Assembly: GCA_963969345.1 (NCBI GenBank)
Contig: OZ017769.1
Coordinates: forward strand, 11,163,725 to 11,227,724
Origin: Turbatrix aceti
Taxonomy: Eukaryota; Nematoda; Chromadorea; Rhabditida; Panagrolaimidae
DNA length: 64,000 bases
Direction: 5' to 3'
Under the pieces are notes generated by a model. It saw nothing but the letters and a program-made list of their open reading frames with translations, had not been told where the DNA came from and did no database searches. How positions within the stretch are numbered: the first letter of the stretch is position 1; each line of letters begins with the position of its first letter. Of this stretch, positions 24,593-37,700 are shown piece after piece. Both the position numbers and the translations under genes were made by a program.

Positions 24593-25092
24593 CTGATCTT
24601 CAAACTGTTTTTATTTAGTTTTCATGAAACCAACCAGAATCAACCTTCGAGTGAGCTTTACATGCTGCAATTCATGTATTTTTTAAGATTAGATTTTTTT
24701 GTTGAATAAATGCCAAGAAAAATAGATCAGAAACGTGATTTCGGTTGAGAAGAAAATTGCACTGTGCAAAACAAAAGGCAATCAAATTAAATTAATTCAT
24801 CAATTAGCGAACAGGTGAAGTGATGGGTGATATGACCCGAATGATGTCTTAATCTGAGTTGTAAACGACTCCTTTTTAACGCCAAAAAAAAAGTTGTTTT
24901 TTTTTGTATAAAAAACATTCTCTGGCAATTCTGATAGATTGGACTAAAATGAACAATTTTCTAAAATTACCATGCTCCCGGGCGGCAATGAATCATCACT
25001 CGGCGTCGCCGGAAGCTAAATGACGAGTTGGTGGCGTGGCCGTGCCCACCTCGACTGACAAACTGACACTGAATCCCCTCGGTGACGCGGTT
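24593..25092. other. Intergenic region
   Basis: It carries the 3' UTR and AATAAA (24705-24710) of the upstream gene and the 5' flank of the gene starting near 25093. Nothing else seen. Confidence 0.5.
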
Positions 25093-26378
25093 ATGTGCCT
25101 TCTTCGGGGGGCACTATCCAAACTCCGTCGTGGTACTGACTCTTCCATCACTGACTCTAACAATAACAATGTCTCTTTTTCCCGCCATCAACTAGCCCCC
25201 TCATCTCTGACCACCCTGACAAGGTCATCGTCCTTGCCTACATCGTCCCGGCAGCTGTCTTCGAAGTACCGATCATTGAAAAGCGGTGTCGTAGACATTC
25301 CTGCTATCCCGGGAAGGGTCTACCGAGACCAACCGGACGTGCTCGTCTGGTACTTTCCCTACTTTTGTTCCCAGTCTCGCCTGGGGCAAAGGTCAAAGCC
25401 GTCTTCCGCCTGTCTTCCAATCAGCGTCGCTCTCGCCGAGCTGATATACCGACAGGGGATCAGCATGCCGAGATGGGATGGCACACACTTCAGGGACACC
25501 GATGAATACGCCAAGGGGCATAAAAATTCCTTTTACAAGGGGTACAGCTGTCGGGGGTATGCGGAGAACGTAAGTGAAAGGTTGACATGGCTAACGATTT
25601 TAAAGCTGTCTGTTTAGCAACTTTCCGAACGCATAACCATCGCCATGCTGCACGCCATAGTCCGGGGCAACGATCGAGTCGACAAACAACAAGCTAATTG
25701 CAAGGCCGAGCTGTTCAACGTGCCGACAGCGCTGTCGCTCATGGGCAAAGTTTTTGAAGAAGTCTGCTTCGCAACGAATAAGTCCAATTCTGGAGATGCT
25801 TACTCCTGCGCGTACGAATTTCTCAAGAGCGGCCTGGATCAGTTCGTTTTTATTTTTTCATTTTTTTTATGTTTAAATTTCAGCGACCTTACCCAAGGCT
25901 GGAATCAGGTGTTCTTCCTGCTTATGTTCATCGAGCGCTGCGTGCTGATCGTCTGCCAGCGAGACACCGGTACCGTAACCGTCTTTGATTCCCACACACA
26001 CGACGAAAATGGTGCTATCGTTGCAACTGCACACATTGGTGCACTCGATTCACTATGCCACTTCATTGTTGACGAACTCTATCCAAAGACGAAGGGGTTG
26101 TCTCCGAAGCATTTGGTGAGTTTTTTTTGAAGGTAGAAAAAATACGAAAAATTTTCTAGCGTTTTGAAATTTCTCTCATCTACTTCCACAGCGAACTTCG
26201 CGTCGGTGACTGTCCGATTGCAAATTGCGACTCTTCGGCCGGCGTCAAGGGTAACCGGAAGGTAGATGTCTTCAACATGGCAAATGCATCGGTCAAGGCG
26301 TGCAAGGCGGCCAGCTTTACCACTACGGACGGCGTTACAACTCTCACTGACACTAACAGCATTACTGACTCAGAATAA
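25093..26378 (+). CDS. Unrecognised protein, possibly papain-like fold
   Basis: Four exons in phase (25093-25569, 25618-25841, 25884-26115, 26160-26378) give 383 residues. The open frame runs upstream to a stop at 25021, but the first ATG in frame is 25093, so a further 5' exon is possible. The first ~65 residues are Ser/Thr/Asn-rich. The rest looks globular. A SKPSSACLPISVALAEL segment (Cys about 107) sits at the start of a predicted helix, and a beta-rich stretch about 160 residues later ends in VTVFDSHTHDENGAIVA (His about 271/273). A Cys before a helix and a later His in a strand, followed by Asp/Asn, is the order seen in papain-fold peptidases and deubiquitinases. That is inference; I do not recognise the family. 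Exon 4 uses the acceptor at 26158-26159, because the next one gives an early stop. No signal peptide or membrane span. Confidence 0.65.
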
Positions 26379-26688
26379 AATAAATAGTAAAAAACGAATA
26401 AGTCAGTGCAGCCAAATGCAAAATACAAAACAAATGCTAAAAACTGTCAAAAAAAAATATGAAAGCGTGGTTGCGCGAGATCTCCTCCCTTCGCGTCTCT
26501 CTGCTGTTTTCAAGTCCTCAGTGAAAAAGCAGGATAAAGAAATATTGATCCTCCCGCATACCCCTTCAACAAGCATTTTACTTGTTCTACCCGTGTTTCA
26601 GTACAAGCAGGTAGCATCGTTGCTTTACAAAAGCTCAGCAACACCGAGCTTGCATCTTATCTCAATGTAACTCATTTAAATAAAAAAA
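26379..26688. other. Intergenic region
   Basis: Overlapping AATAAA signals follow the previous stop directly (about 26374-26384). The rest is the 5' flank of the receptor gene. No other feature seen. Confidence 0.5.
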
Positions 26689-28494
26689 TTGCATTACATC
26701 CCGATGACCGTCATATTACCCCTTCTTTTCCTGACCCTCTTATGTCATCCTCACCCTATTCTTGCCAACGAACACGAACAAAAATTATACGGTGATTTGC
26801 TGAATAACTACAACCCTCTTGAACGACCCGTTTTTAACAGCAGCGAGCCACTCGTTGTAAAAGTTAGATTTTTTCTACAACAAATTATCGATGTTGATGA
26901 AAAGAATCAGATGGTTCAGGTCAACGCTTGGATTCGTTACGTATGTTTATTTATAATGTGTGGAGCACCCCTAATGTTTTTTACAGATCTGGGACGACTA
27001 CAAGCTAAAATGGGATCCAGATGATTATGGCGGGATCAAAGACGTCCGATTCCCGGGAACTCTGGACCAGATTTGGAAGCCAGACGTCCTGCTGTACAAC
27101 TCAGCAGACGAAAATTTTGACACAACTTTTAAATCCAATCAGCTTGTTTATCATACAGGAGAGGTTAACTGGATTCCACCTGGAATTCTCAAGTTTACCT
27201 GTCCTATGGATGTAAGTTGAAATTTTTTCTTTTGAGATGCAATAATTTTTTATTCAGATGACATGGTTTCCATTTGACGATCAGCTTTGCGACTTAAAGG
27301 TTTATTTATGTTTTTTCAAACATGGAACAAATTTTTACACTCCGATATTTTCAGTTCGGCAGTTGGACCTACCACGGATATGCTCTGGACCTACAGATTG
27401 ACTCCGATGATGCCAACGCTGTCCATCAAATGGATCTCTCAGACTACGTCACGAACGGTGAATGGCTACTGCTATCATCACCTGCGAGGCGTGACGTCAC
27501 GTATTTTTCGTGTTGTCCAGAACCATATCCTACAATAGTTTTTTCAATTCATATTCGCAGACGAACCATGTTTTACTGGTTCAACCTGATTATTCCGAGT
27601 TTGTTGATATCGATGATGACTATTTTTTCCTTTTGTTTTCCTCCAGATGGAGGTGAAAAGATGACTCTTGGTATGCGTTTCCTTTTTTACTTTATTGTGG
27701 TCGAAATTTTATTTTTATTTTTGTTTTTTTAGAAATAACGATTCTGCTCAGCGTTGTTTTCTTTCTCTCCATGGTTGGCGAGATGACCCCTTCAACGTCT
27801 GACTCAGTACCTCTTATTGGTAAACAATTGTTTTTGTGTTTGTAATAAGGAAATTTTTTTCACCTTATTAGGTATCAGGTGTGACGTTGTAAAGGCATAC
27901 ACGGATTTTATGCGCAGACAAAAAACAGTTTTTAATCCAACCCATTTCTGCTTACAGCAATCTTCTTCTCCACCTGCATGCTAGTCATCACGACGTCTGT
28001 CATCTTTACAGTCGTGATACTGAATTTGCACTTTCGTACCGCAGATACCCACGTCATGACGCCTCTTTTCAAACGCATACTCCTCGAATGGATGCCATGG
28101 CTTCTGGCTATGAAGAGGCCAGGCTATCGCTTTCACCGGGGAAAGTGCTTTATCGAGCATCCACGGCGTAATCCTCTTGCAGGTATTGACGTCAAATTTC
28201 CAGCACAAAAGGCTGCGGAGACAGATCCTGCCACTGAGGCGCAGATTATTCTTCTGCATAGAGTTAATAATGAGCTAAAGCAGGTATACAATTTTGTGTA
28301 TGGTTGCTGCAACATGGTTTCCCTCTTTTTAGATAACGGATCGGATGCACGATGAAAACGAAAAAGAACTCATCGAGGCAGACTGGAGATTTGCAGCCAT
28401 GGTAGTCGATCGAGCATGCCTAATAACATTTAGCGTCTTCATTACTGCGTGTACCATTGCATTTGTACTATGTGCTCCCTATACCGTTGCGTAA
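26689..28494 (+). CDS. Nicotinic acetylcholine receptor subunit, alpha type
   Basis: Seven exons in phase (26689-26940, 26987-27211, 27258-27299, 27355-27670, 27733-27819, 27958-28283, 28333-28494) give 469 residues, normal for a Cys-loop channel subunit. Visible features in order: signal peptide (about 1-26); ligand-binding domain with IWDDYKLKWDPDDYGGI and KPDVLLYNSAD; the Cys-loop CPMDMTWFPFDDQLC; the vicinal Cys pair of loop C (YFSCCPEPYP), which marks an alpha subunit able to bind acetylcholine; M1; M2 after GGEKMTL; M3; an intracellular loop; and M4 near the C-terminus. It would sit in nerve or muscle membranes as a homo- or heteropentamer. It resembles the nematode ACR/alpha7-like subunits, but I do not assign a specific orthologue. 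M2 has Glu at the 4' position, in a codon split by an intron. Confidence 0.93.
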
Positions 28495-29970
28495 TTAAAC
28501 AAATTAACTTTTTTTGAGTATCAAGAGATGACAAAGCTAAGCAGTGGTCTGACCATCGAGATAAGACGGGATGAGGCATGTGAATTCACAGAATTTAGCT
28601 TTATGGTCACGTCTACCCAAGCCAGGAGTGCAAGCAGCTTACGATAAATATTTTTTATTGCTATCCACAAAAACAACACTGAGTTATCTGATTTATTCTG
28701 TTTCGATAAAGATCCTTAAAAAACAGAATAGTGTCCATGTTTTTCTTACTATCCCCTAGGTGCATCAAAAGTGCATGAAAAATTTACGGATGACCGCAGA
28801 AAAAATAGTGTATATACTAAAAAATTGAATAATTTTTTGTTGCGTTATATTTTGCATTCCAACATTATTTAATCACTCATGCAAAGGAGCAAAGAAGGGG
28901 CAAGCAGACCGCGTGTTATCATAGTCATCACCCGAATGCCACCACCGCCACCGCCATAATAACGGTCGATGAACACGATAAAAAAAATTCCCTTTCGTCT
29001 TCCTCTTCAATGCAGCACCACATCATCCACCTCCATCTTTGGAGTGTCCCTTGACGAGTCAACGGTCCAGTCGGTGGACACGTTATAACACCCTTCTTCT
29101 TCCCCCTGACGGCTGTGATATTTTTTGTATCCCATCGACCATGATAACACCTCGACAGACTGTTGTATCCTTATTCTTTATTTTTAATCCCGTCCATTTT
29201 TTTACGCGCAGAAAATCTAGAAGGGCTAGTAGAGTAGAGATGCCAGAACACATCGGCATAGACACACCTACCCATCATTTATCACTATCCTCAGTCGTCG
29301 CTCCTGTGCTCCGAGAGCCCCTTCTGAGTCCCGCAGTCGACCAACCACTAATCTGTCTTTGACGATGAAAAGAGATAGACGTTTAGCTAGGCTACTATCT
29401 CAGTAAAATTTTTCCATTATCTCATCTTTAGCTTTCAAGGTCTCAAAGACGTTTGTACATGAGCAGTCGCGTTTTGTCTTTTCAGTTATTTTTTGCTCGC
29501 CTCACTCGACTTTTTTAGGTGTAGAAACTTCTGTCTAGTGTGCATTTATTTTCTTTGCACTCAAAAAAAATAATTTTTTCTTTAATTAAAAACTAAAGTT
29601 TGAATGACTTTCCGCGGAATTGCATATTAATTTGTCACATTTCATCCTTTTTTGGCTCCAAAGATGCCTTTTTTGTCTTGTCCTATAAAGCTCGAAAGTG
29701 TATAACTATACCCTCGTCGGTCGCTACCACGTGGTAGTCGTTTGAAAATGGTGCCGCTTGGTATCACGTTTTAAACCTAAAACGGGCTGTCCCGGTTAGG
29801 TCCGTTTTGGAACAATAGTTTTTAAAGAAAAAGCGCGCCAAAAACCACAAAAACCGTTGCTTTCTGTGCACAAAATACTTTTCATGGACGCATGTATGTC
29901 GCAGAAATAGATGCCGACCTAGTTTTGCCAAACCAAGGTCTTGAATATTGTACAAAAAATGTGTACTTTA

Positions 29971-30010
29971 AACACACCCCCACACGCACACACACACACA
30001 CAGACACACG
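29971..30010. repeat. CA-rich microsatellite
   Basis: An imperfect (CA)n run with interruptions (CCCC, CG, GA). Confidence 0.85.
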
Positions 30011-30776
30011 TAAAGTTGCTTTACACAGAAATTTACTAGTGAAATACAAGTAGGGCAATACATGCACACATCGGCGTGTATCCCTACGATCGCTTGGCAG
30101 CCAAACATACAGGTTGAATGAAAAAAGTGCGCAAATGCACATTCCGTCGTTCATATTATTGCAAATTTGTCTGTCAGATAAAGAGAATTTTTGCGAACAA
30201 AATTGGACCAAGCTGTCGTTCAAAAAATGAAAAAAAGCAGGAACCCAACTTCCAAGCTCTCCTTTAGCATATCCCCAACCAAATCCAATCGACTTTGGTC
30301 CAAAAATTATGGAGTAATCTTGATTCCATCTACCGACTTCTCACACTCTCACCCCCCCAGAAAAACCCATAGCTTTTGGGTGTTGCTTTTTTGATGGTAA
30401 TGAGTTTTTTTCATGCCAGGACGCTCTGCTACTTACCGAACAGCGATTACATCTTTCCCAGTAGCTTGTCTTTCGCTAAACTCATCAATTTGGGCAAACA
30501 TTCGCCTTCCCTTAAACCAAATACCCTCTTTTCTCCATTTACTACTCCTGAATCTTTTTTTCCAACTTTTTCCTACAACTTTTATGTTTCTCGCCCATCC
30601 GTCTTGCCATGCGGATGCGTGCTTTGGGGAAAAACAGCACAAAACCTGAAAATAAACCCTGTCTAAAATTACTAAACCACTTATGCAGTCGTCTGATTTT
30701 CGCGTTTTTACCTACTTTTTTTGTGTTGTGCCATCGATAACTTTTTAAGCCATTACTAAATCTCCCTCCGTGGTGT

Positions 30777-30810
30777 AGCTATAGTAGCTGTCATCACAGT
30801 TACTATAGCT
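30777..30810. other. 15-bp hairpin with tetraloop
   Basis: Arms AGCTATAGTAGCTGT (30777-30791) and ACAGTTACTATAGCT (30796-30810) pair over 15 positions with one G-T pair, around a CATC loop. It lies about 0.9 kb upstream of the giant PLC gene. Function unknown; it could be a small TIR remnant or a structured RNA. Confidence 0.65.
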
Positions 30811-31717
30811 GTTCTTGCCGGATGCAGTCAAGTCGTTTAATTGTTTCTGCCGTGTTTCTTTGTGTCGTCACTCCACACGGCTGACCGACCGCCTTGATAT
30901 AAGATTAACTTTTTTTGCCTTCTTTGCCTTCATCTTCTACGTATGTATCTAGATGATATGTATAGCTAAACAACAAGATGCCAGTTGACGCATCTTGTTG
31001 TCTTCGGCAACGTTATCCCCCCTGACTAGGCCCCCTAATATCCACAAGCGTCACGTGGCAGAAATGAGGAGGGGAGGTCGCGTGAGGTAATGATGCCACC
31101 ACTGCTGACTGCCTGCCGCGACCAGCTTAGATCGTCGTCCGTTGTCTATTGTAACCAGCAGTGTGCCCTTCTTTAGATGTCAACAAATATTTTTACCCCA
31201 CCAAAACCCTGAACAACAAAACAATAAAAAAGAGTAGCAAAAATAATTTTAAATGCATTGATGCATTTTTTGTATTCCTAAATACATAAAAAGATGGATG
31301 ATATTGACTTCTAAGTAAGAAAATTATAGAAATAATTAAAATGCACCTCGCGATTTTGTATGTTGCTTGTTCTATCTTTCTTTTTGTCGCACCCAAGAAG
31401 ACAAGACTAAGGAAGGATAAGTATATGTACGTGTCGTCTCCCCGACGGCCAAGCATCCAGCCAGTTAGCTGCCTGGATATTTTTTGCGCTTCTTGACTTT
31501 TGTGGTTTCTTGCCTTCCCTACTTTTCACTATGTACTACTACTTCCCGTGATGCATTATGCACCAGAGAATAAAACTCACACCGTCATAAAACTTAATTA
31601 TAACATAATTTAAATAAATCTATTAATCTACGCACAACCACGTTGACGCGAGACATGATGCATTAGCCTCTTTGTCACCTTTCTGTGCAACCCAGACATC
31701 GTTTTCAGGCACAGAAA

Positions 31718-34700
31718 ATGGCATCAACAACCCGGGATTCATCCGTGGATGACAAGTATACTTTTGGATACACCACTGAGCTATCCAATCAGGAATCTGC
31801 CCTATCCACTGCCAAGCGTTTGAGACAGCGTCTTCAGAGACAACAATCTGGTTTGAGTGGTGAGTGGTTTTTTCATCTTTTTGGAAGATTATACCAGGTA
31901 GAAGAGGAAGGTTCTTGGTTTGCTCCCTTGAAGGCACGAAAGGTTAACATGATGAAAAAACTCTACAGACGCTTTCAAACTTGCTGGCCGGGGTAGGTTG
32001 GCAGTTGATTTTTAGGTCGGCCTCATGAGTCATGACTGGTCGGTTCTAGCGGAAAAAACACAATTCATGGTTTTTGTTCTGTTACCTCCCATCATCCGTC
32101 AATTTTTGAAGAGCATGAATAGACATCCGGGCGTGAAAACAATTTTACGATACCCGAAAAAACAAGCATTTATTTTTTATCGATTAATTTTTTTTTCATT
32201 TATAATACTTTAAAACGTTTTATTTAATTCATTATTTTTGATGCACACATTGTTTCTATTTTTCCAACAACGAAAGTTATTCACCGTTCCTAAAAACCCG
32301 TACACCCCTCCATAACAAAATAAAGTCAGTCGAATGACGTCTCATACGCTCAAATAACCCAAATCGATAGTAATGACACATCAGAATAATTACATTTTTT
32401 TGTTTGTTACAACTAAAAAATTGCAATATAAAAGAAAGGTTTTTTCTACAACACATGTTTATGAATTAATCATACGTTCATCTCGGTGTTTATTGTGTTG
32501 TTAGTATGAATTTCCAAAGTTTATTCCCTGGCAAAAGTTAATCCAAAAAGGCATGCTTTTAAAAGTCAATTTTGTTAACTAAACAGTCTCTTTTCGACAA
32601 AAACAACTGTACAAACATGATGCTGCCATTTGAGTTCAATTTTTATTATTATTTTTAGGCCGAAGGTATACAGGTGACAGCAGTGAGTGTTCATCCATGG
32701 TTGGCACACCTACAGAATCCGGACGATGCTTTACATTTTCTGCAGCACAGAGGGTATTTCGCAACGAAGATCGCAAGCCATCTGTCAACAATAACCTTTC
32801 AGAAATGATTCTTGACGTGAGTTGTCTCTACCTGTCTTCCGGGACTGATTATGTACACAATTTTTTTCAACTATTTATTTTTACCCTTCAATTCAATTAT
32901 CGGTTACATATAAAACATTTATCTTATGTTAAAATCAGACCAACATTACTAGGGGCAATGTGTGTCGCAAAGTCTCATTGTCTGTTTTTTATTATTTATT
33001 TACCCTTCTCCTTATTCGCCATCAGAAAATATTTACCCTTTTTTTCTATTTTTAAAGTTGCTGTGGCTCTTTTTTGGCTTACCAAGAATGATGACCGAAT
33101 ATTCCTCGATTTTGGCACTCTTGAAATTTTTTTAAAACAACTATATAAATTGTTAATGCCATGAAAAAATCGTGCATGCGAGACATAAACCACACCACAC
33201 GTTATACTCAGAACTTCCCGTGCCCCCAGCTAAATCCGTTAATGGGAATTACCCTCTGACACATGAGTACCATAAGCTATTCACTTGTTTCGGCCGGCAT
33301 GCGTATTACTAATCACGTCTAATACGTTTCACTGCCACCCACGCTTATTTTTTTTCAGGCAATTCACATGGATGACACAAACTTGGTCGAACGCCTACTG
33401 GTCAATCACGCTACCAAACCCCTATCCACGTCGCCATCCGTAGGATCCACGAATACGTTCACCGATCTTGCTCAGCGCAGGCACGGAAACAACCATCGTC
33501 GGTCAAATGCCTCGAGCACCGTATCCACGCATTCTGGGGGTCGATCGAGCTGTGCTGTTGCGAACATCCTGCATGTATCCATCGCCCATAAGCAGAAGGA
33601 TATCGTCGAGTTGTTGCTCAAAAACGGTTACGATCCAAATGCCTTGGCACAGTGTCACTGTAAGGGTAACTGCACAGCTACCGGCAACATTCCCCTGTCG
33701 GCGATTCTCCCTCGAGCTCACAGCAACTCTCCCGAACTCTGTGCGACTTGTTCAAGCATGCGAATAATTCCGCTTGCAGAGCAGAGTCCTCTCGGGGTTG
33801 CGGTGAGGGCGCAGAGTCCTGAAATGATTGCCCTGCTGGTAGCCTACGGAGCGGATATCAACGCCGCAGATGACGATGGCAATGCACCACTCATGCTTGC
33901 GGTGAGAGAATCTCCTCTATCATGGCCCTGTCTGCATGCATTGATCATCTTTGGGGCACAGTAAGTTTTTGTTTTACTCTACATACAACCCAAACTTATT
34001 CCTACAGGATAATGCAAAAGAACTCCCGTGGTATCTGTCCCCTGGACCTGGCGCCAGAACTAAAAAAACTCCAAGAATCCTGCGTTGACGCATTGTTTCA
34101 AACCGGAACCACCCCTCCATGTGATCAGCAGGGATCTACAGAATCCGCAGAACGACCCCCATGTCGCTACGTTGGCGTAACAGCAATGCGAAACCAACGC
34201 CGACTCCACGTCGCTGCCGACGTTGAAAAATTCAGCATTCACTCCAGCATAGCAGATCGCGGGAGCCTGTCCAAGGCGCCTCTTTCGCCTCGCCCCAGTG
34301 CGGCGCCTTCCGTGTCGACGTCCAGCATGCTAGAATCCATGACAGTGAAGGAGAATAATCGGCGAAAGTCTTTTATATCCCTTCAGATGCATCGCCGAAA
34401 TAAGGCCAACAAAGAAAGTAAGTGTCGTTCAAAAAAAGTAATAACCATTAAAAATTTCTTCAGGTGGTCTCCTGGAACACCTAAATTGGGAACAAGCGTG
34501 GGAAATGCTGAAAAAAATGGCAGCCAACCACGAATGCATACAAATCATCCAGACGTGCCTGATCAAGTATTGTGCAACCAAAGACTTTGGCTCGAATCTG
34601 ACAGAAGCCGATCAAGTGGATTCACATATGGGTGGAGTTATGAATCAACTGCTGCTAACCATGCTTAATCAGTATCAGCTGTCAACGCCTAGCTACCAAA

Positions 34701-37700
34701 AAATGAATCGCCGACAACTAATTAATTCAATGGCACAAATGATAAACTTCTGTGCCATGCTGTTGTCGAGGAGCGGAACAAATCGACAATTTTCGGCTCT
34801 GACTACTATCAACAAGGTGAGCACGATATTCTATGACCAATCGCAAAATTAGTCTTCAGATCGTTGACGCAAGCTTAGTCCACAGCTTGTTCGTGTTTCC
34901 AGAAGTTGTATTTCACTCCAGCAAGCTTCTATCCAGAACCCACGAATTTCACTCGTGTGAACTCGACTCACCCCCTTCTCCTACTTTCCAGTCGTTTTGG
35001 TCATCTGCAGATGAGAGACGCCCTACACAGGAGCGAATTTTCGGTCATGAAGGCTTCGGCCGCCACGGCCAACATGGACCTCAGGGCTCTTTTGCTCTAG
35101 GCGATATTCCACCACCCAAGATGAAACTGACTGATCTCGCGACTGCTTTTGCCAACATGCAGCCTTCCATAAGTTTGTTTTATTTTACTCTTCAATTCAA
35201 TGATTTCCTACGTTCTTAGTCATCGCCTGCCTCCACAACGCCATAACGATGCAAAACCGAAAGGCGGGCCAACGATCAGTGTGCTCGCCCAGCCATCGCT
35301 GGCGACAATGCTGGCATCATTGTCCTCAAATTCTCATAGCACGACTGCTTCTTTTCCTTGTATCATTTAAAGAATTCAAACATAAGCTTTGCGAACACCA
35401 GCAACTCAAGAGCCTCGTCCAGTTGTTAGAACCCATATTGGACCCTCAACTTTTGGTTTTACTCCTTCAAACTATTGCCATTCTTTGCATGGACCCGAAC
35501 ACGCATCCGCTCTTTGTCGAGATGCAAATTGACGACATCCTGGTTCAAATGCTGCTTCCAGCTGACGATTACTACTACACAAATCACTCTACCAGATACG
35601 GACTGTTCATCAAGCACCACGCAGCGCGGATACTGGTTTACCTAGGCATGGGTGACCGAGTCGGAAGCCGTGTCAACCTATTCCAAGCCATCGAAGCGAT
35701 CAACGAGCCAAAGCGCCCCGCAACTGCCGCTTCCATCACGCATGGATCGTCCAATAATGAAGACGATTTCATCATCGAAACTTGTAAAACAGTTTATAGT
35801 GCCCATGAATTCAGCAAGAATGCTATGTCTGTGGAAGGCATCCTGCAGAAGATTCTCGCCGAACTGGCCAAACATTCGCCATATCCAAACACTTCCGAGC
35901 CAATCACCGAAGAAAGTCCAAGCGCAGCAAGTCCACCTGCAGTCAACATCGGTGATGTCGACCACTCAATCGAGGAACCCAACATCGTGGTCACAAGGCC
36001 TTCATTCTCCGTGCCCAAGACACCGACTACTCCGGTGACCCCTGCAGAAAAGGTAAACGTGCTCAAAGTGCCTTCAAATGCATCAACGAGATCGGAAAAG
36101 GGAGGGGCCGGTGCAAGCCGGGGGCACGTGCCTCTAGGCCCTAAGATAAGCATTCCAATTCATCCCGTGAACACTCCGGTACCTCCCCCCCCGCCACCTG
36201 TTCCCGCAATTCCGATGATTACGACTACAGGTGCCAGTTCATCAGTGACTTCTTCGCCTTCCGCTAGCCTGTCTCAAAATCAAACTACCGTAATTGTGCC
36301 AACTTTGAATTCCGCACATGGAAACGGGTTTCCCGTAAGTGCCACGTTGCCGTCTATGATATGTGTGGCAAACTTGGAAACCTATTTATGCAAGACATCA
36401 CTCGTGCTTGATTCCATGCTGCTGCTTCGGCTTATGCTCCACAAACTTGGTAAATTTCTAATTTTTTTTGTTATAAAAACACAATTTTTTTGCAGGCTGG
36501 GATCTAGGATTAGTCACCAAGCGCCGGGCACTTCCCAGTGACCGGGGTGAGAAAAAAGAATCTTCAGCCATCGAAAGATCATTCGTCAAGTCAAAATCAT
36601 TTGACCGACGGGAAGAATCAAGTGTCAAGTCCGACAAAAGGTTTCTTCGGGTGGACCAAGGCAGTCGGTTGTCACGAAGAGTTCACATTCGTCGATCAAG
36701 CTCTGTTGAAATTCCACGACCCAAGAGATTTTCATCCGGCGCCAAAGAGCTAAGAAATAAGGAGAGAAGAAAGCGCCTAGGAACCGATACTTCCAGTGGA
36801 TCTGGTAGGTCGAAGAAAACTACAAGCTCATCATCATCGGTCCAGCGATCTTTGCACAAGCATTTGAAGGTTCGATATTTCTTACCGTTTAAAGGTTCTT
36901 ATTTTTCGTTACCCGAGTTTAATTCCAGAGCCTATTTCGGGGCCGCATGGGCACAGATCCCTGCAAGCGGCATACTTCCAGAGGCGATAGCAGCCCGGAT
37001 TCTAATACATCAAGTTCGGAAGCCGTACTAGAATTCACGAGAAAACTCCAAAATTTTCCGCAATCTAGACGACAGGCTTACAGAAATAGTGGCCAGCAAG
37101 ACAGTTCAAACAGCAATAGCGAGGTTCGAGCTCGTGCCCTAGGATATTCTTACCTGCCAGAAGTCGAAATCAACGGCGCTTCACCTCCCCGGACGCCTAC
37201 CTCCCGAGATTCCGGTGCCTCTATCTTGTCGGCAGCTCGACGACCTTCAAGCCCTCAGGCTATTCCTGGACTACCTCTTATCGAAATCAGACGTCCATCT
37301 GCGCTTTCCCAATTCGAGTTTGGCTACTTCGTCAATTCGCCAGAAATCTGCAACAGCACAGATGTCAGTGATTGCCAACCCCTGTTGCTGTCGGGTAACG
37401 GAGCTGCTGGATCACGCAAGAGTTCGGATGAGTCTTCTGTCTGCGGGTGGTCGTCTAGGGCAAGTTCCGCTATGAGTCAGCGCTCGTCATCGGGTGGTCT
37501 TCGCCTCTCAACCTTCTCAGCAGGGACATCCATTGCCTCCGACAATTCAGGACCGTTTCTATTTTCGTTTGTACTCAGAAAGCGTGCATCAACAATTGGC
37601 ACTCGTATCCCTTTGCCCAAGCGAGCCATTTCACGCTCTTCTGGTGACAGCCTTCGCGTGCCAGACAGAGAGGTACGTGCTTGAAAAAAATAGGGGAACA

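Larger units (their letters stand above)
28495..31717. other. Intergenic region
   Basis: About 3.2 kb without a supported gene. It contains a CA-rich microsatellite (29971-30010) and a hairpin (30777-30810). The right end is the 5' flank of the giant gene; TTTTCAG at 31703-31709 just before its first ATG could be a cis- or trans-splice acceptor. Confidence 0.5.

Noticed and set aside
34906..35100. Alternative reading of exon 6 of the giant gene from an upstream acceptor
   Set aside because: It ends at a stop at 35100. The acceptor at 34990-34991 keeps the frame that continues into the armadillo-like exons.
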